A stretch of DNA of 64,000 bases from Moritella viscosa (GTDB lineage: Bacteria > Pseudomonadota > Gammaproteobacteria > Enterobacterales > Moritellaceae): positions 2,615,846 to 2,679,845 of the forward strand of contig LN554852.1 of assembly GCA_000953735.1 (NCBI GenBank). Reading direction: 5' to 3'. The stretch's first letter is position 1. Each line of letters starts with the position of its first letter. A program made the translations under genes and the position numbers. The notes under the pieces were generated by a model. The model did not search any database and was not told where the DNA came from. It worked only from the letters and a program-made list of their open reading frames with translations. Below are positions 25,642 through 35,660 of the stretch, in pieces.

Positions 25642-27231
25642 ATGATTAATGAAACCTTAGTAGAGTTATCTCGCTGGCAATTCGCCATCACAGCTCTATT
25701 TCACTTCCTTTTTGTGCCATTAACAATCGGTATGACTTGGATCCTGTTTATCATGGAAGCGGTTTACGTGATGACAGGACGTATTATCTACCGTGATATG
25801 ACTAAATTCTGGGGTAAACTCTTTGCTATTAACTTTGCGATTGGGGTCGCGACGGGTTTAACAATGGAGTTTGAATTCGGTACCAACTGGTCATATTACT
25901 CTCACTATGTAGGTGATGTCTTTGGTGCACCGCTAGCAATTGAAGGTTTGATGGCATTCTTCCTCGAATCTACCTTTGTTGGCATGTTCTTACTTGGGTG
26001 GGATAGATTAAGTAAACGACAGCATTTAACTGCCACTTTCTTAATGGCAATCGGTACTAATCTATCAGCAATGTGGATCCTTGTTGCGAACGGTTGGATG
26101 CAAAACCCTATAGGAAGCGAATTTAACTACGAAACAATGCGTATGGAAATGGTCAGTTTTTCTGAACTTGTTTTCAACCCTGTAGCACAAGTTAAATTTA
26201 TTCATACTGTCGCGGCTGGTTATGTTGCTGGCGCTATGTTTGTAATGAGTATCAGTAGTTACTACTTGCTTAAAGGCCGCGACGTTGCGTTTGCAAAACG
26301 TTCATTCTCAGTAGCCTGTGGTTTCGGCGTTGCAGCCATCTGTTCAGTGTTGTTATTGGGTGACGAATCTGGCTATGAAGTTGGCGAAGTTCAACGCGTT
26401 AAGCTTGCAGCCATTGAAGCAGAGTTCCATACCGAACCCGCACCTGCCGCGTTTACGTTAGTTGGTTTACCTAATGAAGAAACGATGGAAACAGATTATG
26501 CGATAAAAATTCCCTATGCGCTCGGTATTATCGCAACGCGTTCTTTAGACGGTCAAGTGACAGGTATCAGTGATCTTAAAAAAGAACATGAAGCACGTAT
26601 CCGTGAAGGTATGTTCGCTTATGACTACTTACAGAAATTGCGTAATGGTGAAGAAACACCAGAAAACATCGCCCGTTTCAACGAGCTAAAAGGCGACTTA
26701 GGCTATGGTCTATTGTTAAAACGTTATTCTGAGAATGTCATTGATGCAACTGAAGAACAAATTCAGATGGCTGTTGAAGATTCTATCCCACCTGTTGCAC
26801 CAATTTTTTGGGCATTCCGCATGATGGTTGGCAGTGGCATTGTTATGTTTGGCCTATTCATCTTAGCCTTCTACTTTAACGCGCGTCGTCAAATTGAACA
26901 GAAACGCTGGTTATTAAAAGCAATTCTATTCGCCCTACCATTACCTTGGGTTGCTATTGAAACAGGCTGGTTCGTTGCTGAAGTAGGTCGTCAACCTTGG
27001 GCTATCAGTGAAATTTTACCAACTTTCATGGCTACATCAAGCCACGAAGCAAGCTCAGTACTCTTCACTATGATTGCATTCATTGCCGTTTATAGCATTT
27101 TGTTCGTTATTGAAATGTGGTTAATGATTAAGTTTGCGAAAATCGGTCCAAGCTCGCTACACACTGGCCGTTACCATTTCGAAAAAGAACAGCAACAAGC
27201 ATCACCACAATTACGTCAAGACAAATACTAA
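25642..27231 (+). CDS. cydA: Cytochrome bd ubiquinol oxidase subunit I
   Basis: 529 residues, about nine membrane helices. It begins [22 protein letters not shown], where the His is the haem b595 ligand, and contains GRQPW (about residue 449) near the quinol site. The periplasmic Q-loop is long (from about 245 to 380), the L-type form of E. coli CydA. It oxidises ubiquinol and reduces oxygen to water at high affinity without pumping protons. Ribosome site AGAGGGG. First of the structural genes cydABX. Confidence 0.96.
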   Translation: MINETLVELSRWQFAITALFHFLFVPLTIGMTWILFIMEAVYVMTGRIIYRDMTKFWGKLFAINFAIGVATGLTMEFEFGTNWSYYSHYVGDVFGAPLAIEGLMAFFLESTFVGMFLLGWDRLSKRQHLTATFLMAIGTNLSAMWILVANGWMQNPIGSEFNYETMRMEMVSFSELVFNPVAQVKFIHTVAAGYVAGAMFVMSISSYYLLKGRDVAFAKRSFSVACGFGVAAICSVLLLGDESGYEVGEVQRVKLAAIEAEFHTEPAPAAFTLVGLPNEETMETDYAIKIPYALGIIATRSLDGQVTGISDLKKEHEARIREGMFAYDYLQKLRNGEETPENIARFNELKGDLGYGLLLKRYSENVIDATEEQIQMAVEDSIPPVAPIFWAFRMMVGSGIVMFGLFILAFYFNARRQIEQKRWLLKAILFALPLPWVAIETGWFVAEVGRQPWAISEILPTFMATSSHEASSVLFTMIAFIAVYSILFVIEMWLMIKFAKIGPSSLHTGRYHFEKEQQQASPQLRQDKY

Positions 27232-27242
27232 GGGCTTAGATT

Positions 27243-28382
27243 ATGTTTGATTATGAAAGCTTAAAACTTATCTGGTGGTTAATCATCGGTGTTTTACTCA
27301 TCGGTTTTGCAGTGACCGATGGTATGGATATGGGCGTGGGTGGCTTACTGCCCTTCGTTGCAAAAGATGATACTGAACGCCGTGTTGCGATCAATACGAT
27401 TGCCGCTCACTGGGACGGTAACCAAGTATGGTTGATTACCGCGGGAGCGTCGTTATTCGCTGCATGGCCAATGGTATATGCAACCGCATTTAGTGGTTTC
27501 TATTTTGCCATGATGCTGACACTTTTTTGCTTATTCTTACGCCCACTTGGCTTTGATTATCGCAGTAAGATTGATTCACCAAAATGGCGCTACAACTGGG
27601 ATAAAGCCCTATTCGTTGGCAGCATGGTTCCGACATTAGTGTTCGGTATTGCATTTGGTAATTTACTGCAAGGTGTACCATTCAACTTTGATGAATTTAT
27701 GCGTGTAACTTATACAGGCTCATTCTTTGCTTTATTCAACCCATTTGCGCTACTTAGTGGTGTAGTCAGTGTTTCTATGGTGTTGATGCACGGCGGGACC
27801 TGGTTATCAATGCGTACAGATGAACAAGTTGCTGCTCGTTCAGCAAAAGCAGCGCAGATATTTGCAGCTGTACTTGTTGTTAGCTTTAGTCTGGCAGGCC
27901 TAATGATTGCCACTTCAATTGATGGTTTTATCATTCAAAGCACGATAGACCCATTTGCTCTTGCGCAGCCAACAACAAAAGTTGTAACAACAACAACCGG
28001 CGCTTGGTTAAATAACTTTAATGCACATCCTGTACTTTGGTTATTACCAACAACTGGTATTGTTATGGCTATTCTCGCGGGCTTACTTGCACGTTTCAAA
28101 CCGGGTGGTCTAGCGTTTACTGCAAGTGCATTATCAATTGCCGGGGTGATTTTCACGATGGGCGTGTCTATGTTCCCATTTATTATGCCGTCAAGTAGTA
28201 TGCCAAATCACAGTTTAACCTTATGGGATGCGGTATCTAGTGAGAAGACATTAAACATAATGCTGATTGTGGTCTCGGTATTCTTACCAATCATCCTTTG
28301 TTATACCACTTGGTGTTATAGCAAGATGTGGAGAACGGTAACACGTACAGAAATTGAAAATAATAATCATTCATCATATTAA
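27243..28382 (+). CDS. cydB: Cytochrome bd ubiquinol oxidase subunit II
   Basis: 379 residues with about eight to nine membrane helices. The N-terminus carries LIGFAVTDGMDMGVGGLLPF and AAHWDGNQVWLITAGASLFAAWP, which are hallmark segments of CydB. It pairs with CydA in the inner membrane. Eleven bases separate it from cydA and ten from cydX. Confidence 0.96.
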   Translation: MFDYESLKLIWWLIIGVLLIGFAVTDGMDMGVGGLLPFVAKDDTERRVAINTIAAHWDGNQVWLITAGASLFAAWPMVYATAFSGFYFAMMLTLFCLFLRPLGFDYRSKIDSPKWRYNWDKALFVGSMVPTLVFGIAFGNLLQGVPFNFDEFMRVTYTGSFFALFNPFALLSGVVSVSMVLMHGGTWLSMRTDEQVAARSAKAAQIFAAVLVVSFSLAGLMIATSIDGFIIQSTIDPFALAQPTTKVVTTTTGAWLNNFNAHPVLWLLPTTGIVMAILAGLLARFKPGGLAFTASALSIAGVIFTMGVSMFPFIMPSSSMPNHSLTLWDAVSSEKTLNIMLIVVSVFLPIILCYTTWCYSKMWRTVTRTEIENNNHSSY

Positions 28383-28392
28383 GGAGTAAAAC

Positions 28393-28530
28393 ATGTGGTA
28401 TTTCAGTTGGATTCTAGGTGTTTTACTGGCTGTTTCTCTCGGTATCATTAATGTAATGTGGTACGAAATGGAGCAGCACACGGACAACGTGGCAAAAGAT
28501 CAAGATGACCAAGATGATCAAGATGATTAA
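28393..28530 (+). CDS. cydX: Cytochrome bd small subunit CydX
   Basis: 45 residues. MWYFSWILGVLLAVSLGIINVMW is a single membrane helix starting with the MWYF(S/A)WILG motif conserved in CydX. This subunit stabilises the haem site of CydAB. The tail is longer and more acidic than in E. coli (37 residues), ending in three Asp-Gln-Asp units coded by a 9-bp tandem repeat at 28498-28527. AAGGAG lies 7 bp before the ATG. Confidence 0.93.
   Translation: MWYFSWILGVLLAVSLGIINVMWYEMEQHTDNVAKDQDDQDDQDD
28498..28527 (+). repeat. 9-bp tandem repeat in cydX
   Basis: Three units of GATCAAGAT (one with GACCAAGAT), coding DQD each time, plus a last GAT. In-frame expansion would lengthen the acidic tail only. 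Confidence 0.85.
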
Positions 28531-28558
28531 AAGAATAAAAAATAAGGATTAAGCTCTG

Positions 28559-28580
28559 CGCCCAAGGATGGGCGTCTGTT
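28559..28580 (+). terminator. Weak hairpin between cydX and cydD
   Basis: CGCCCA / TGGGCG form a 6-bp stem with an AGGA loop, followed by TCTGTTTCT. It could partly separate cydABX from cydDC. Just downstream CCAATTTCAGG occurs twice (near 28589 and 28620). Confidence 0.4.
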
Positions 28581-28638
28581 TCTAAACCTCCAATTTCAGG
28601 GTCTATTCATTAAATATTCCCCAATTTCAGGCTACCCA

Positions 28639-30390
28639 ATGACAGAATCAGTAAAAACAGATTACACCCAAAAAGAACTTCTAACTTGGCTAAAGAGCCA
28701 GCGAACCCACGCCCAAGGCCGTTTAAGCAGAGCGATTGCATTAGGCTCCTTCAATGGCATATTGATGATTGTTCAAATGGCTATTTTAGCTGGTATCATC
28801 AACGAAATTATATTTTCAAACAAAGCTCTCGCAGAAATAACGCCATTATTATTTGGCTTAGTTGCCATCATTATTACTCGTACTGCATTCGGTTATATCA
28901 GTGAGCGATACAGTCGTCATGCCGCAATGCTCATTAAAGTGTCAATTAGACAACAATTGTTGCAGCACTTATTCGCAATGGGACCAGCAAAAACACAAAC
29001 TATCGGTAGCGCTAAAATAGCCCAACTACTGCATCAAGGTGTTGACTCCCTCGAAGATTACTTCTCAGGTTACTTACCTATTGTCGCTTATTGTTCTGTG
29101 ATCCCAAGCGCCGTTTTATTTGCCGTATTCCCAATGGATTTGCGTTCTGGTTTAGTCTTAATGTTAACAGCACCAATGGTGCCAATGTTTATGATCATCA
29201 TTGGCCATAAAGCGCATGATTTAAACCAAAAACATTGGACCAAACTACTGCGTATGAGCAGCCATTTTCTTGATATTATTCAAGGGCTGACTCAGCTTAA
29301 AATATTCAATGCATCGCGCCAAGAAATGGCCGCAGTAAAAACCATTAGTGAAGACTATGGTAACCAAACTATGGGGATCTTAAAGATCGCCTTTCTTTCT
29401 TCATTCATGTTAGAGTTTTTGGCCTCTATTGCCATTGCGCTTGTTGCTGTTATCTTAGGTTTTAGACTTTATTATGGTGGTGTTGATTATTTATTAGCGC
29501 TGTGGGTATTGTTACTGGCTCCAGAATTCTATTTACCATTTAGACAATTAGGTACTCAGTATCACGCCAAAATGGCGGGAGTTACCGCAGCCCAAGATAT
29601 GCTACAAATTCTCAGTACACCAATTAAAGAAAACCAAACTGAAACACGGTTTAAATCACCTTTCGATATCGCTTTAACAGATGTTAACTTCACCTACTCT
29701 GGTCGTAAAAACACGCTTAAAAATATTAACTTAACGCTATCTAATCACGGTTTATATGCTGTTATTGGTGAAAGTGGCGCGGGTAAGTCAACGCTGATCG
29801 ATACCATCTTAGGTTTTAATACCCCTGATAGTGGTTCAATGACGATCAACGGTACTAAACACACACCAGCAGAGCGTGATACTTGGTTAAATCATTGTGG
29901 CTGGATCGCACAGCAAGGCCACGTTTTCTACGGAAGTCTTGGTTTCAATATCGCCTTAACAGAAGATTATGACGACACTAAGATACAACAAGTATTAACT
30001 AGTGTCGGTCTTGCTGATTTCGTATCGCAATTAAAAGATGGGTTAAATACCCACGTTGGTGAAGGTGGTGTTGGTATTTCTGGTGGTCAATCTCAACGAT
30101 TAGCATTAGCACGCGCATTTTACCACCAGCCAGATGTACTCATTCTTGATGAGCCAAGCAGCCATTTAGATAAAGACACCGAACAAATTGTCAGTGATAG
30201 CATCGCTGAATATGCAAAACAGCATTTGGTTATTGTTATTGCCCATCGTTTACATACCGTGATTGACGCGAAACAGATCATTGTATTAGAACAAGGTCAA
30301 ATAATCGAACAAGGTACCCACACTGAATTACTTGAGTTAAATGGCAGCTATGCAAATTCCGTTAACATAAATATGGAGATGAACGCATGA
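28639..30390 (+). CDS. cydD: ABC exporter subunit CydD
   Basis: 583 residues: six-helix ABC transmembrane domain, then an ATPase with GESGAGKSTL (about residue 378), SGGQSQRLALARA signature and LILDEPSSHLD Walker B. With CydC it exports cysteine/glutathione to the periplasm, which cytochrome bd assembly needs. The location right behind cydABX supports CydD rather than another exporter. It overlaps cydC by ATGA. Confidence 0.94.
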   Translation: MTESVKTDYTQKELLTWLKSQRTHAQGRLSRAIALGSFNGILMIVQMAILAGIINEIIFSNKALAEITPLLFGLVAIIITRTAFGYISERYSRHAAMLIKVSIRQQLLQHLFAMGPAKTQTIGSAKIAQLLHQGVDSLEDYFSGYLPIVAYCSVIPSAVLFAVFPMDLRSGLVLMLTAPMVPMFMIIIGHKAHDLNQKHWTKLLRMSSHFLDIIQGLTQLKIFNASRQEMAAVKTISEDYGNQTMGILKIAFLSSFMLEFLASIAIALVAVILGFRLYYGGVDYLLALWVLLLAPEFYLPFRQLGTQYHAKMAGVTAAQDMLQILSTPIKENQTETRFKSPFDIALTDVNFTYSGRKNTLKNINLTLSNHGLYAVIGESGAGKSTLIDTILGFNTPDSGSMTINGTKHTPAERDTWLNHCGWIAQQGHVFYGSLGFNIALTEDYDDTKIQQVLTSVGLADFVSQLKDGLNTHVGEGGVGISGGQSQRLALARAFYHQPDVLILDEPSSHLDKDTEQIVSDSIAEYAKQHLVIVIAHRLHTVIDAKQIIVLEQGQIIEQGTHTELLELNGSYANSVNINMEMNA

Positions 30391-32150
30391 ATCCATTAGT
30401 TAGATTAATGAAGCTTCTTAAACCACAACTTCCTTTAATGTTACTCGGTACCTTGTTATCTATTATTACCGTGATGGCAAATATTGGATTACTCGCGATT
30501 TCGGGTTGGTTCATTACCATCATGGCCATTGCGGGACTATCTGGTGTAACAGCTAACTATTTCACGCCTGCCGCAATTATCCGCTTCTTAGCAATCGTGC
30601 GAACAGCTGGTCGGTATGCTGAACGTTTGTTAACTCACCGCGCAACATTTAACACCCTTGCTGCTTTACGCTACTATTTTTATACTCGCTTAGAGCCATT
30701 ATTGCCCTACTACCGTGTTAACTTTAAGTCAGCAGATATTCTTGCTCGTTTACAGCAAGATATCGATGAACTTGATAACTTTTACTTAAGAGTATTGCTA
30801 CCAGCATTACTTGCTATTTGTAGTATCCCACTTGTTGGCTGGGCGGTGAGTTTTATTTCATCTGATCTCGCATTTGTTATTGTCGGTGCATTAATTCTTG
30901 TCGGTTTTGTTTTACCAATATTCATTTTATTGTTAAGTAAAAAGCGCGCACAACAACAAGCGAAACTCTCAAGTGAACTAAAAATTGAATTAGTCGACGG
31001 CATGGCATCAATGCGTGAATTACTGGTTTATCAAATATCACAGCAATATCAAAAGTCGATTAATCGTGTGTCTGAAAACTATCATCGTGCTGAATTACAG
31101 TTACACCGCCTGCATGCATTAGCCACTGCTTTAACATTTTTAGCCATTAATGCAACCGTGTTGGCAAGCTTATATCTACTCGTACCTCTGGTACAAACTG
31201 GCGATTTAAAACCGGAATTTGTTGCCAGTGCTGCATTACTCATTTTAGTTTGTTTCGAAACCGTCATTAATATGCCCCTCGCCTGTCAGATTTTACCTAA
31301 AGCATATGACAGTGCCGCTCGCTTGTTCGAGATTATTGATAAACCTATCCCCGATTTAGGTGGTAATAGATTAGTAACAACAGGTCCAATTAAGTTTAAT
31401 GATTTGAGTTTCACTTATCCTGATGGTCATGATTGTGTATTAAAAGATATTGACCTTACTATTCAACAAGGTGAAAAAGTTGCGATTATCGGTGCCAGTG
31501 GTGCGGGTAAATCAACCTTAGTAAATCTATTAATGGGATTCTGGCCTATTCCACCATCTAACAATACACCAAGTTCGGATATGGTCGGTAAGTTACAGCC
31601 AGGTATCACCATTGATGACATTGACTTAAATGAGTTGAATACAGAATCATTACGTGAACACGTTGCATTAATGAGCCAAAACAGCCATCTTTTTCATGCA
31701 ACGATTGGTGATAATCTTCGCTTAGCAAACCCGAAAGTAACAGAATCACAAATGCGTGATGTATGTCAGATTGTAGGGTTAATCGATTTTATTGATGAAC
31801 TAGAAAATGGGTTTAGCACTTGGTTAGGAGAAACAGGCTCTGGCTTATCCGGTGGTCAAAAACAACGTTTATGTTTAGCACAAGTATTATTGCGAAATGC
31901 AAAGGTGCTCGTTCTCGATGAGCCAACCAAAGGACTTGATCGTCACAGTGAAAGAACAATCATTACAAACCTATTTGAACAACTTGAGCAATCACGACAA
32001 AGTTTACTCCTGATCACACACAAACCATTAATGTTACAAAAAATGGATAAAATCATCGTCATGGATGAAGGGACTATCGTTGTCCAAGGGGATCATAAAA
32101 CCTTAATGGAAACTAATGATTATTACCGAAAACTGCTAAATTACTTCTAA
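30387..32150 (+). CDS. cydC: ABC exporter subunit CydC
   Basis: 587 residues: ABC transmembrane domain, then an ATPase with GASGAGKSTLV (about residue 369), SGGQKQRLCLAQ signature and LVLDEPTKGLD. Second half of the heterodimeric CydDC thiol exporter. It overlaps the end of cydD by four bases, implying coupled translation, and is the last gene of the block, followed by a bidirectional hairpin. Confidence 0.94.
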   Translation: MNPLVRLMKLLKPQLPLMLLGTLLSIITVMANIGLLAISGWFITIMAIAGLSGVTANYFTPAAIIRFLAIVRTAGRYAERLLTHRATFNTLAALRYYFYTRLEPLLPYYRVNFKSADILARLQQDIDELDNFYLRVLLPALLAICSIPLVGWAVSFISSDLAFVIVGALILVGFVLPIFILLLSKKRAQQQAKLSSELKIELVDGMASMRELLVYQISQQYQKSINRVSENYHRAELQLHRLHALATALTFLAINATVLASLYLLVPLVQTGDLKPEFVASAALLILVCFETVINMPLACQILPKAYDSAARLFEIIDKPIPDLGGNRLVTTGPIKFNDLSFTYPDGHDCVLKDIDLTIQQGEKVAIIGASGAGKSTLVNLLMGFWPIPPSNNTPSSDMVGKLQPGITIDDIDLNELNTESLREHVALMSQNSHLFHATIGDNLRLANPKVTESQMRDVCQIVGLIDFIDELENGFSTWLGETGSGLSGGQKQRLCLAQVLLRNAKVLVLDEPTKGLDRHSERTIITNLFEQLEQSRQSLLLITHKPLMLQKMDKIIVMDEGTIVVQGDHKTLMETNDYYRKLLNYF

Positions 32151-32198
32151 GCACAGTTCATTAATACGTTATAACAGCAACCTAGTAATCAAACAAAA

Positions 32199-32228
32199 AT
32201 GGGTAATACAATTAAATGTATTACCCAT
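32199..32228. terminator. Bidirectional terminator between cydC and a DUF1499 gene
   Basis: ATGGGTAATACA and TGTATTACCCAT form a perfect 12-bp stem with a 6-base loop between convergent genes. T residues follow on the minus strand (TTTTGTTTG); the plus side has only a weak tail. Confidence 0.75.
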
Positions 32229-32231
32229 TAA

Positions 32232-32717
32232 TCAAATTGGCTTAGGCGCCTCACTCACTAACCCTTTATCGTTCAATGCTTCATATAAATCATCAACCCG
32301 CTTCTTATTTACACCAAAGTCTGACTTACCCAGTCTTGATGCTGACCGAACAGCAATGATGCCATCTTTTAGACGAAGGTGAAGTTCAAAGTCATCGACA
32401 AATCGCATTAAAGAGCTCGTACTTTCGACATATATATAATCTGTCGTTTCTATCATAATTTCCATATTGCGTTGCGCTTGTAAATAGGCTTTAATTTCAG
32501 ACCAAGCCAATTCCGCACTCGCTTCTAGTTTGAAGGCTGGCACATAATGACTTTCGTCTAGACTGTCACTTGATACGCAATTCGGTGATTCAGGGCAAGC
32601 GGCCAACTTTGAGTTAACAACACCAAGGTTATCAGGCGGAGTGCCTGTACAGGCGGCCAGTAATACACTCCAAGTCAGTACGAATGTAGAACGAGTGAAC
32701 ACGCGAGAGCTAAACAT
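32232..32717 (-). CDS. DUF1499 lipoprotein
   Basis: 161 residues. The signal sequence ends in a lipobox, VLLAAC, so it should be lipid-anchored. The mature part has CPESPNCVSSDS and SAELAWSEIKAYL, then RFVDDFELHLR, typical of DUF1499. Function unknown. It lies downstream of the Wzc-like kinase gene on the same strand (about 120 bp gap), at the end of the exopolysaccharide operon. In V. cholerae a small protein, VpsP, has a similar place; homology is not claimed. Confidence 0.82.
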   Translation of the reverse strand: MFSSRVFTRSTFVLTWSVLLAACTGTPPDNLGVVNSKLAACPESPNCVSSDSLDESHYVPAFKLEASAELAWSEIKAYLQAQRNMEIMIETTDYIYVESTSSLMRFVDDFELHLRLKDGIIAVRSASRLGKSDFGVNKKRVDDLYEALNDKGLVSEAPKPI

Positions 32718-32836
32718 TTTAATCCTTGTAGACTAATTTATAATTTACATCATTTAACCATAAATTGAATAAACAGCAAACACGTCATAATTATCCAAGA
32801 ACTTGCTGTAAATATTAATTCACTGATTAGGATGAA

Positions 32837-35134
32837 CTATGACTTAGTCGATTTTTCGGCATAATCATCATCACTGTAATAACCGTAATAATATTCAGAA
32901 TCAGCAACACCATCGGTATTAACGTGGTTCATCACGATCCCGACTAAATTGGCGTCTACTTTAGCAAGACGACGAATGCCATTTTGCACTAATCTTACTC
33001 GTGTCGCTTCGCTTTTAATGACATAAATAATCGCGTCTGTGTGTAAAGATATAATTAATGAATCACTGACAGCTTGAATAGGTGGTGTATCAATAACTAC
33101 CCGATCATAAGATTGTCTGAGGCTCTCTAATAATTGTTTAAAACGTTTTGAGGAGAGTAATTCTTGCGCATTCTTCGGTGTTGGGCCGCACGCCATAACA
33201 TGAACACCCGAGGCTGGGTCCACAGTAATACAATCAGATAAATTGGCATCACCCGTTATCACTTGTGCAAGCCCAGGTTTGTCTTTTGGTATATTAAAGT
33301 TCTTTGCCAAACTTGGTTTACGCATATCAGCATCTATCAGTACCGTTTTTTCGATCTGGGCTAACGAGAACGCAATATTTGTTGCGGTTGTTGATTTACC
33401 TTCATTAGGTTGAGATGAGATGATTCCAATAACTTGATTCACCCGTTGACCCTGTGCTAATAGAAAGCTCGTGCGTAATGTCCGCACAGATTCAGAAAAC
33501 TGGCGGCCATCTTCGTCAAAAAAATAGTGTAAGTCTAAATCTTGATTTCGTTTTCTAGCAACCTTGGGTAATACACCTAATACAGGTAGTCCAAGCTTAT
33601 TTTCTATATCTCCAACAGAGTTAAAATTATCGGTGAAATACTCTTTAACGAGTAAATATGCGATATGTAGCAACATCGTTAATATAAATACAATAATAAT
33701 CACTATTTTAGTACTTAACGTAATCGGTTTATTTGGCGCTTTCGCTCTGTCAGTAAAACGTGCGACCGCAGCATTAAAGTCACTCGTCAACGCAGTTTCT
33801 TTAGATCGCTCTAGAAATGTATTATATAGTTTTCGGTTACTTTCTACGTCTCTTACTAATTTTTGGTATTCATTATCTTTACCGATAACATCTTGAAATT
33901 GATTCTGAATTTTACTGTATTGTCTTTCTAAAGCTGCAACATTACTTTTCTTGGTTTTTAGCTCTCTGTCCAAACCTGATACCAATTTGGAAATTTGTAT
34001 TGTCAGATGCTTGTTCACCGTATAGAGCTCTGATTTAGCCGCAATAAGATCTGGATGCTTACGGCCATAAATTTGTGATAATTCAGATACTTTTAATTTT
34101 GCTCTTACTTTTAACTTTTTGATATTTTGAATAATCGGATGTGACGTTATTTCTGGTATTGACTCTAAGTTCTCTAGGTTTTTAACCCCATACTCATTAA
34201 TCGCACGAACAATACTCCGTAACTGATTCACTTCATTCTTGGCTTCAACTAATTGATAAGACGTTTGTTCAAGTTCGTTACTCACTAAACCCGTTAACCC
34301 TCGCCCGCCTCGATCTTGTAGATCAATGATATTTTCCTCTTTACGATATGCTTGTAATAGCGTTTCAGATTCATCAAGACTCCTGCGTAAGCCTTCAAGT
34401 CTTTTTGTTAACCAGTGAGCGGCATTTTTATTAATCGATGATTTGACTTCAAGATCTTGTGCTATATATGCCTCGCCAACGGCATTGGCAATCATTGCAG
34501 CAAGTGCGGGGTCTTCACTCTCAAATGAAAGTTTAACAAGCTGTGTTTTTCTAATTGGCGTAACCATTAAGCGTTTTGAAAACTGTCTTAAACGCGAAAT
34601 TTTCACCTGTTGACTTTCAAGCGCTTGATTGCTTATATCCGTCGCTGATTGTGGTACGCCACTGATATAACCCGCACCAATATTCTCTGCAAACTCACTA
34701 TCAATATTCATAATAAATGATTTAAGCAAAGGTGAAACATCAAGAATATACGCGACGGCCTTATCACGCCAACTCTCCCGTTTTTGAAATGATGGTTGCT
34801 GTTGTAAATTTAAGCGGTCAAATACAGTCTCTGCAATTGATTTTGATTTAAGAATTTCAAATTGAGTTAAATAATATTCTTTTCTGTTTGAATCAAGACC
34901 TTGCACTGAATCAAACGAAACAGCTTGCGCTTGATTTGCTTCAATTAATAACGTAGCAGAAGCACGGTATAACGGCTGTTCTTTTGATAAATACAGTGCA
35001 GCAGAAAGAGAGACAAAGGCAGACAGTAAAAAAATTCGCCATTTATAACGCTGGACAACATGCCAATGCGGTGAAGGTAACACAATGTCTTTATTGACCG
35101 ACGATTTATTGAGACTCTGTTCAAGTTTATCCAT
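32837..35134 (-). CDS. Wzc-like polysaccharide co-polymerase with tyrosine autokinase
   Basis: 765 residues. Two membrane helices (about 30-50 and 465-485) flank a periplasmic Wzz/GumC domain with long coiled-coil helices. The cytoplasmic BY-kinase has Walker A SSQPNEGKSTT (about 576), Walker A' LIDADMRKP (about 600) and Walker B VVIDTPPI (about 681). The tail is a tyrosine cluster (SEYYYGYYSDDDY). It controls chain length and export of the polysaccharide through phosphorylation cycles. The start overlaps the Wza-like gene's stop (TAATG). Its place corresponds to vpsO of Vibrio. Confidence 0.93.
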   Translation of the reverse strand: MDKLEQSLNKSSVNKDIVLPSPHWHVVQRYKWRIFLLSAFVSLSAALYLSKEQPLYRASATLLIEANQAQAVSFDSVQGLDSNRKEYYLTQFEILKSKSIAETVFDRLNLQQQPSFQKRESWRDKAVAYILDVSPLLKSFIMNIDSEFAENIGAGYISGVPQSATDISNQALESQQVKISRLRQFSKRLMVTPIRKTQLVKLSFESEDPALAAMIANAVGEAYIAQDLEVKSSINKNAAHWLTKRLEGLRRSLDESETLLQAYRKEENIIDLQDRGGRGLTGLVSNELEQTSYQLVEAKNEVNQLRSIVRAINEYGVKNLENLESIPEITSHPIIQNIKKLKVRAKLKVSELSQIYGRKHPDLIAAKSELYTVNKHLTIQISKLVSGLDRELKTKKSNVAALERQYSKIQNQFQDVIGKDNEYQKLVRDVESNRKLYNTFLERSKETALTSDFNAAVARFTDRAKAPNKPITLSTKIVIIIVFILTMLLHIAYLLVKEYFTDNFNSVGDIENKLGLPVLGVLPKVARKRNQDLDLHYFFDEDGRQFSESVRTLRTSFLLAQGQRVNQVIGIISSQPNEGKSTTATNIAFSLAQIEKTVLIDADMRKPSLAKNFNIPKDKPGLAQVITGDANLSDCITVDPASGVHVMACGPTPKNAQELLSSKRFKQLLESLRQSYDRVVIDTPPIQAVSDSLIISLHTDAIIYVIKSEATRVRLVQNGIRRLAKVDANLVGIVMNHVNTDGVADSEYYYGYYSDDDYAEKSTKS

Positions 35135-35649
35135 TAGAAAAACCTTTGCTTAATCAAAATGGTGTCACCAGCATTAACTTTATACGTTAAGCTTGCGTTA
35201 ATTTGTGTGTTTTTGTTCTTTTCTTTAAATAAATATATTTTTTCTTTTGATGCGCGTTCCGTTAACCCACCAGCCAGCGCGATAGCTTGGTTTACAGTTA
35301 AACCTGGCTGATATGAATACCCCCCAGGTTTCTTAACTTCACCGTGTATATAAAAAGGTCGGTATTCAACGACATGAACATAAACATTTGGATTAACGAG
35401 GTAATCACCTTTCAAACCATTATAAATCAACTTTTCAACTTGCTTAACCGTTAGACCCGTTACCTTTATTTCTCCAAAAAATGGATAATTAATTTGGCCA
35501 CTATTACTCAGCAACGTGTCTACCGTCAGATTTTTTTGTCCGAAAACTTTAATTTCTACCTTATCCCCAGGCCCTAAAATATAAGAGCCCTTGGCTAATA
35601 CCGGTGTTTGTATTAAGAGCAATAATATACAAAAAAAGATACTTTTCAT
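35134..35649 (-). CDS. Wza-like polysaccharide export protein, short
   Basis: 171 residues. Signal peptide (MKSIFFCILLLLIQTPVLA) followed by the polysaccharide export domain (YILGPGDKVEIKVFGQKNL) and an SLBB domain (YIHGEVKKPGGYSYQPGLTVNQAIALAGG). There is no lipobox and none of the C-terminal helix through which full-length Wza crosses the outer membrane. This fits a two-part exporter with the separate beta-barrel coded just upstream, as for VpsN/VpsM. Confidence 0.92.
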   Translation of the reverse strand: MKSIFFCILLLLIQTPVLAKGSYILGPGDKVEIKVFGQKNLTVDTLLSNSGQINYPFFGEIKVTGLTVKQVEKLIYNGLKGDYLVNPNVYVHVVEYRPFYIHGEVKKPGGYSYQPGLTVNQAIALAGGLTERASKEKIYLFKEKNKNTQINASLTYKVNAGDTILIKQRFF

Positions 35650-35660
35650 TATACTGTCCT

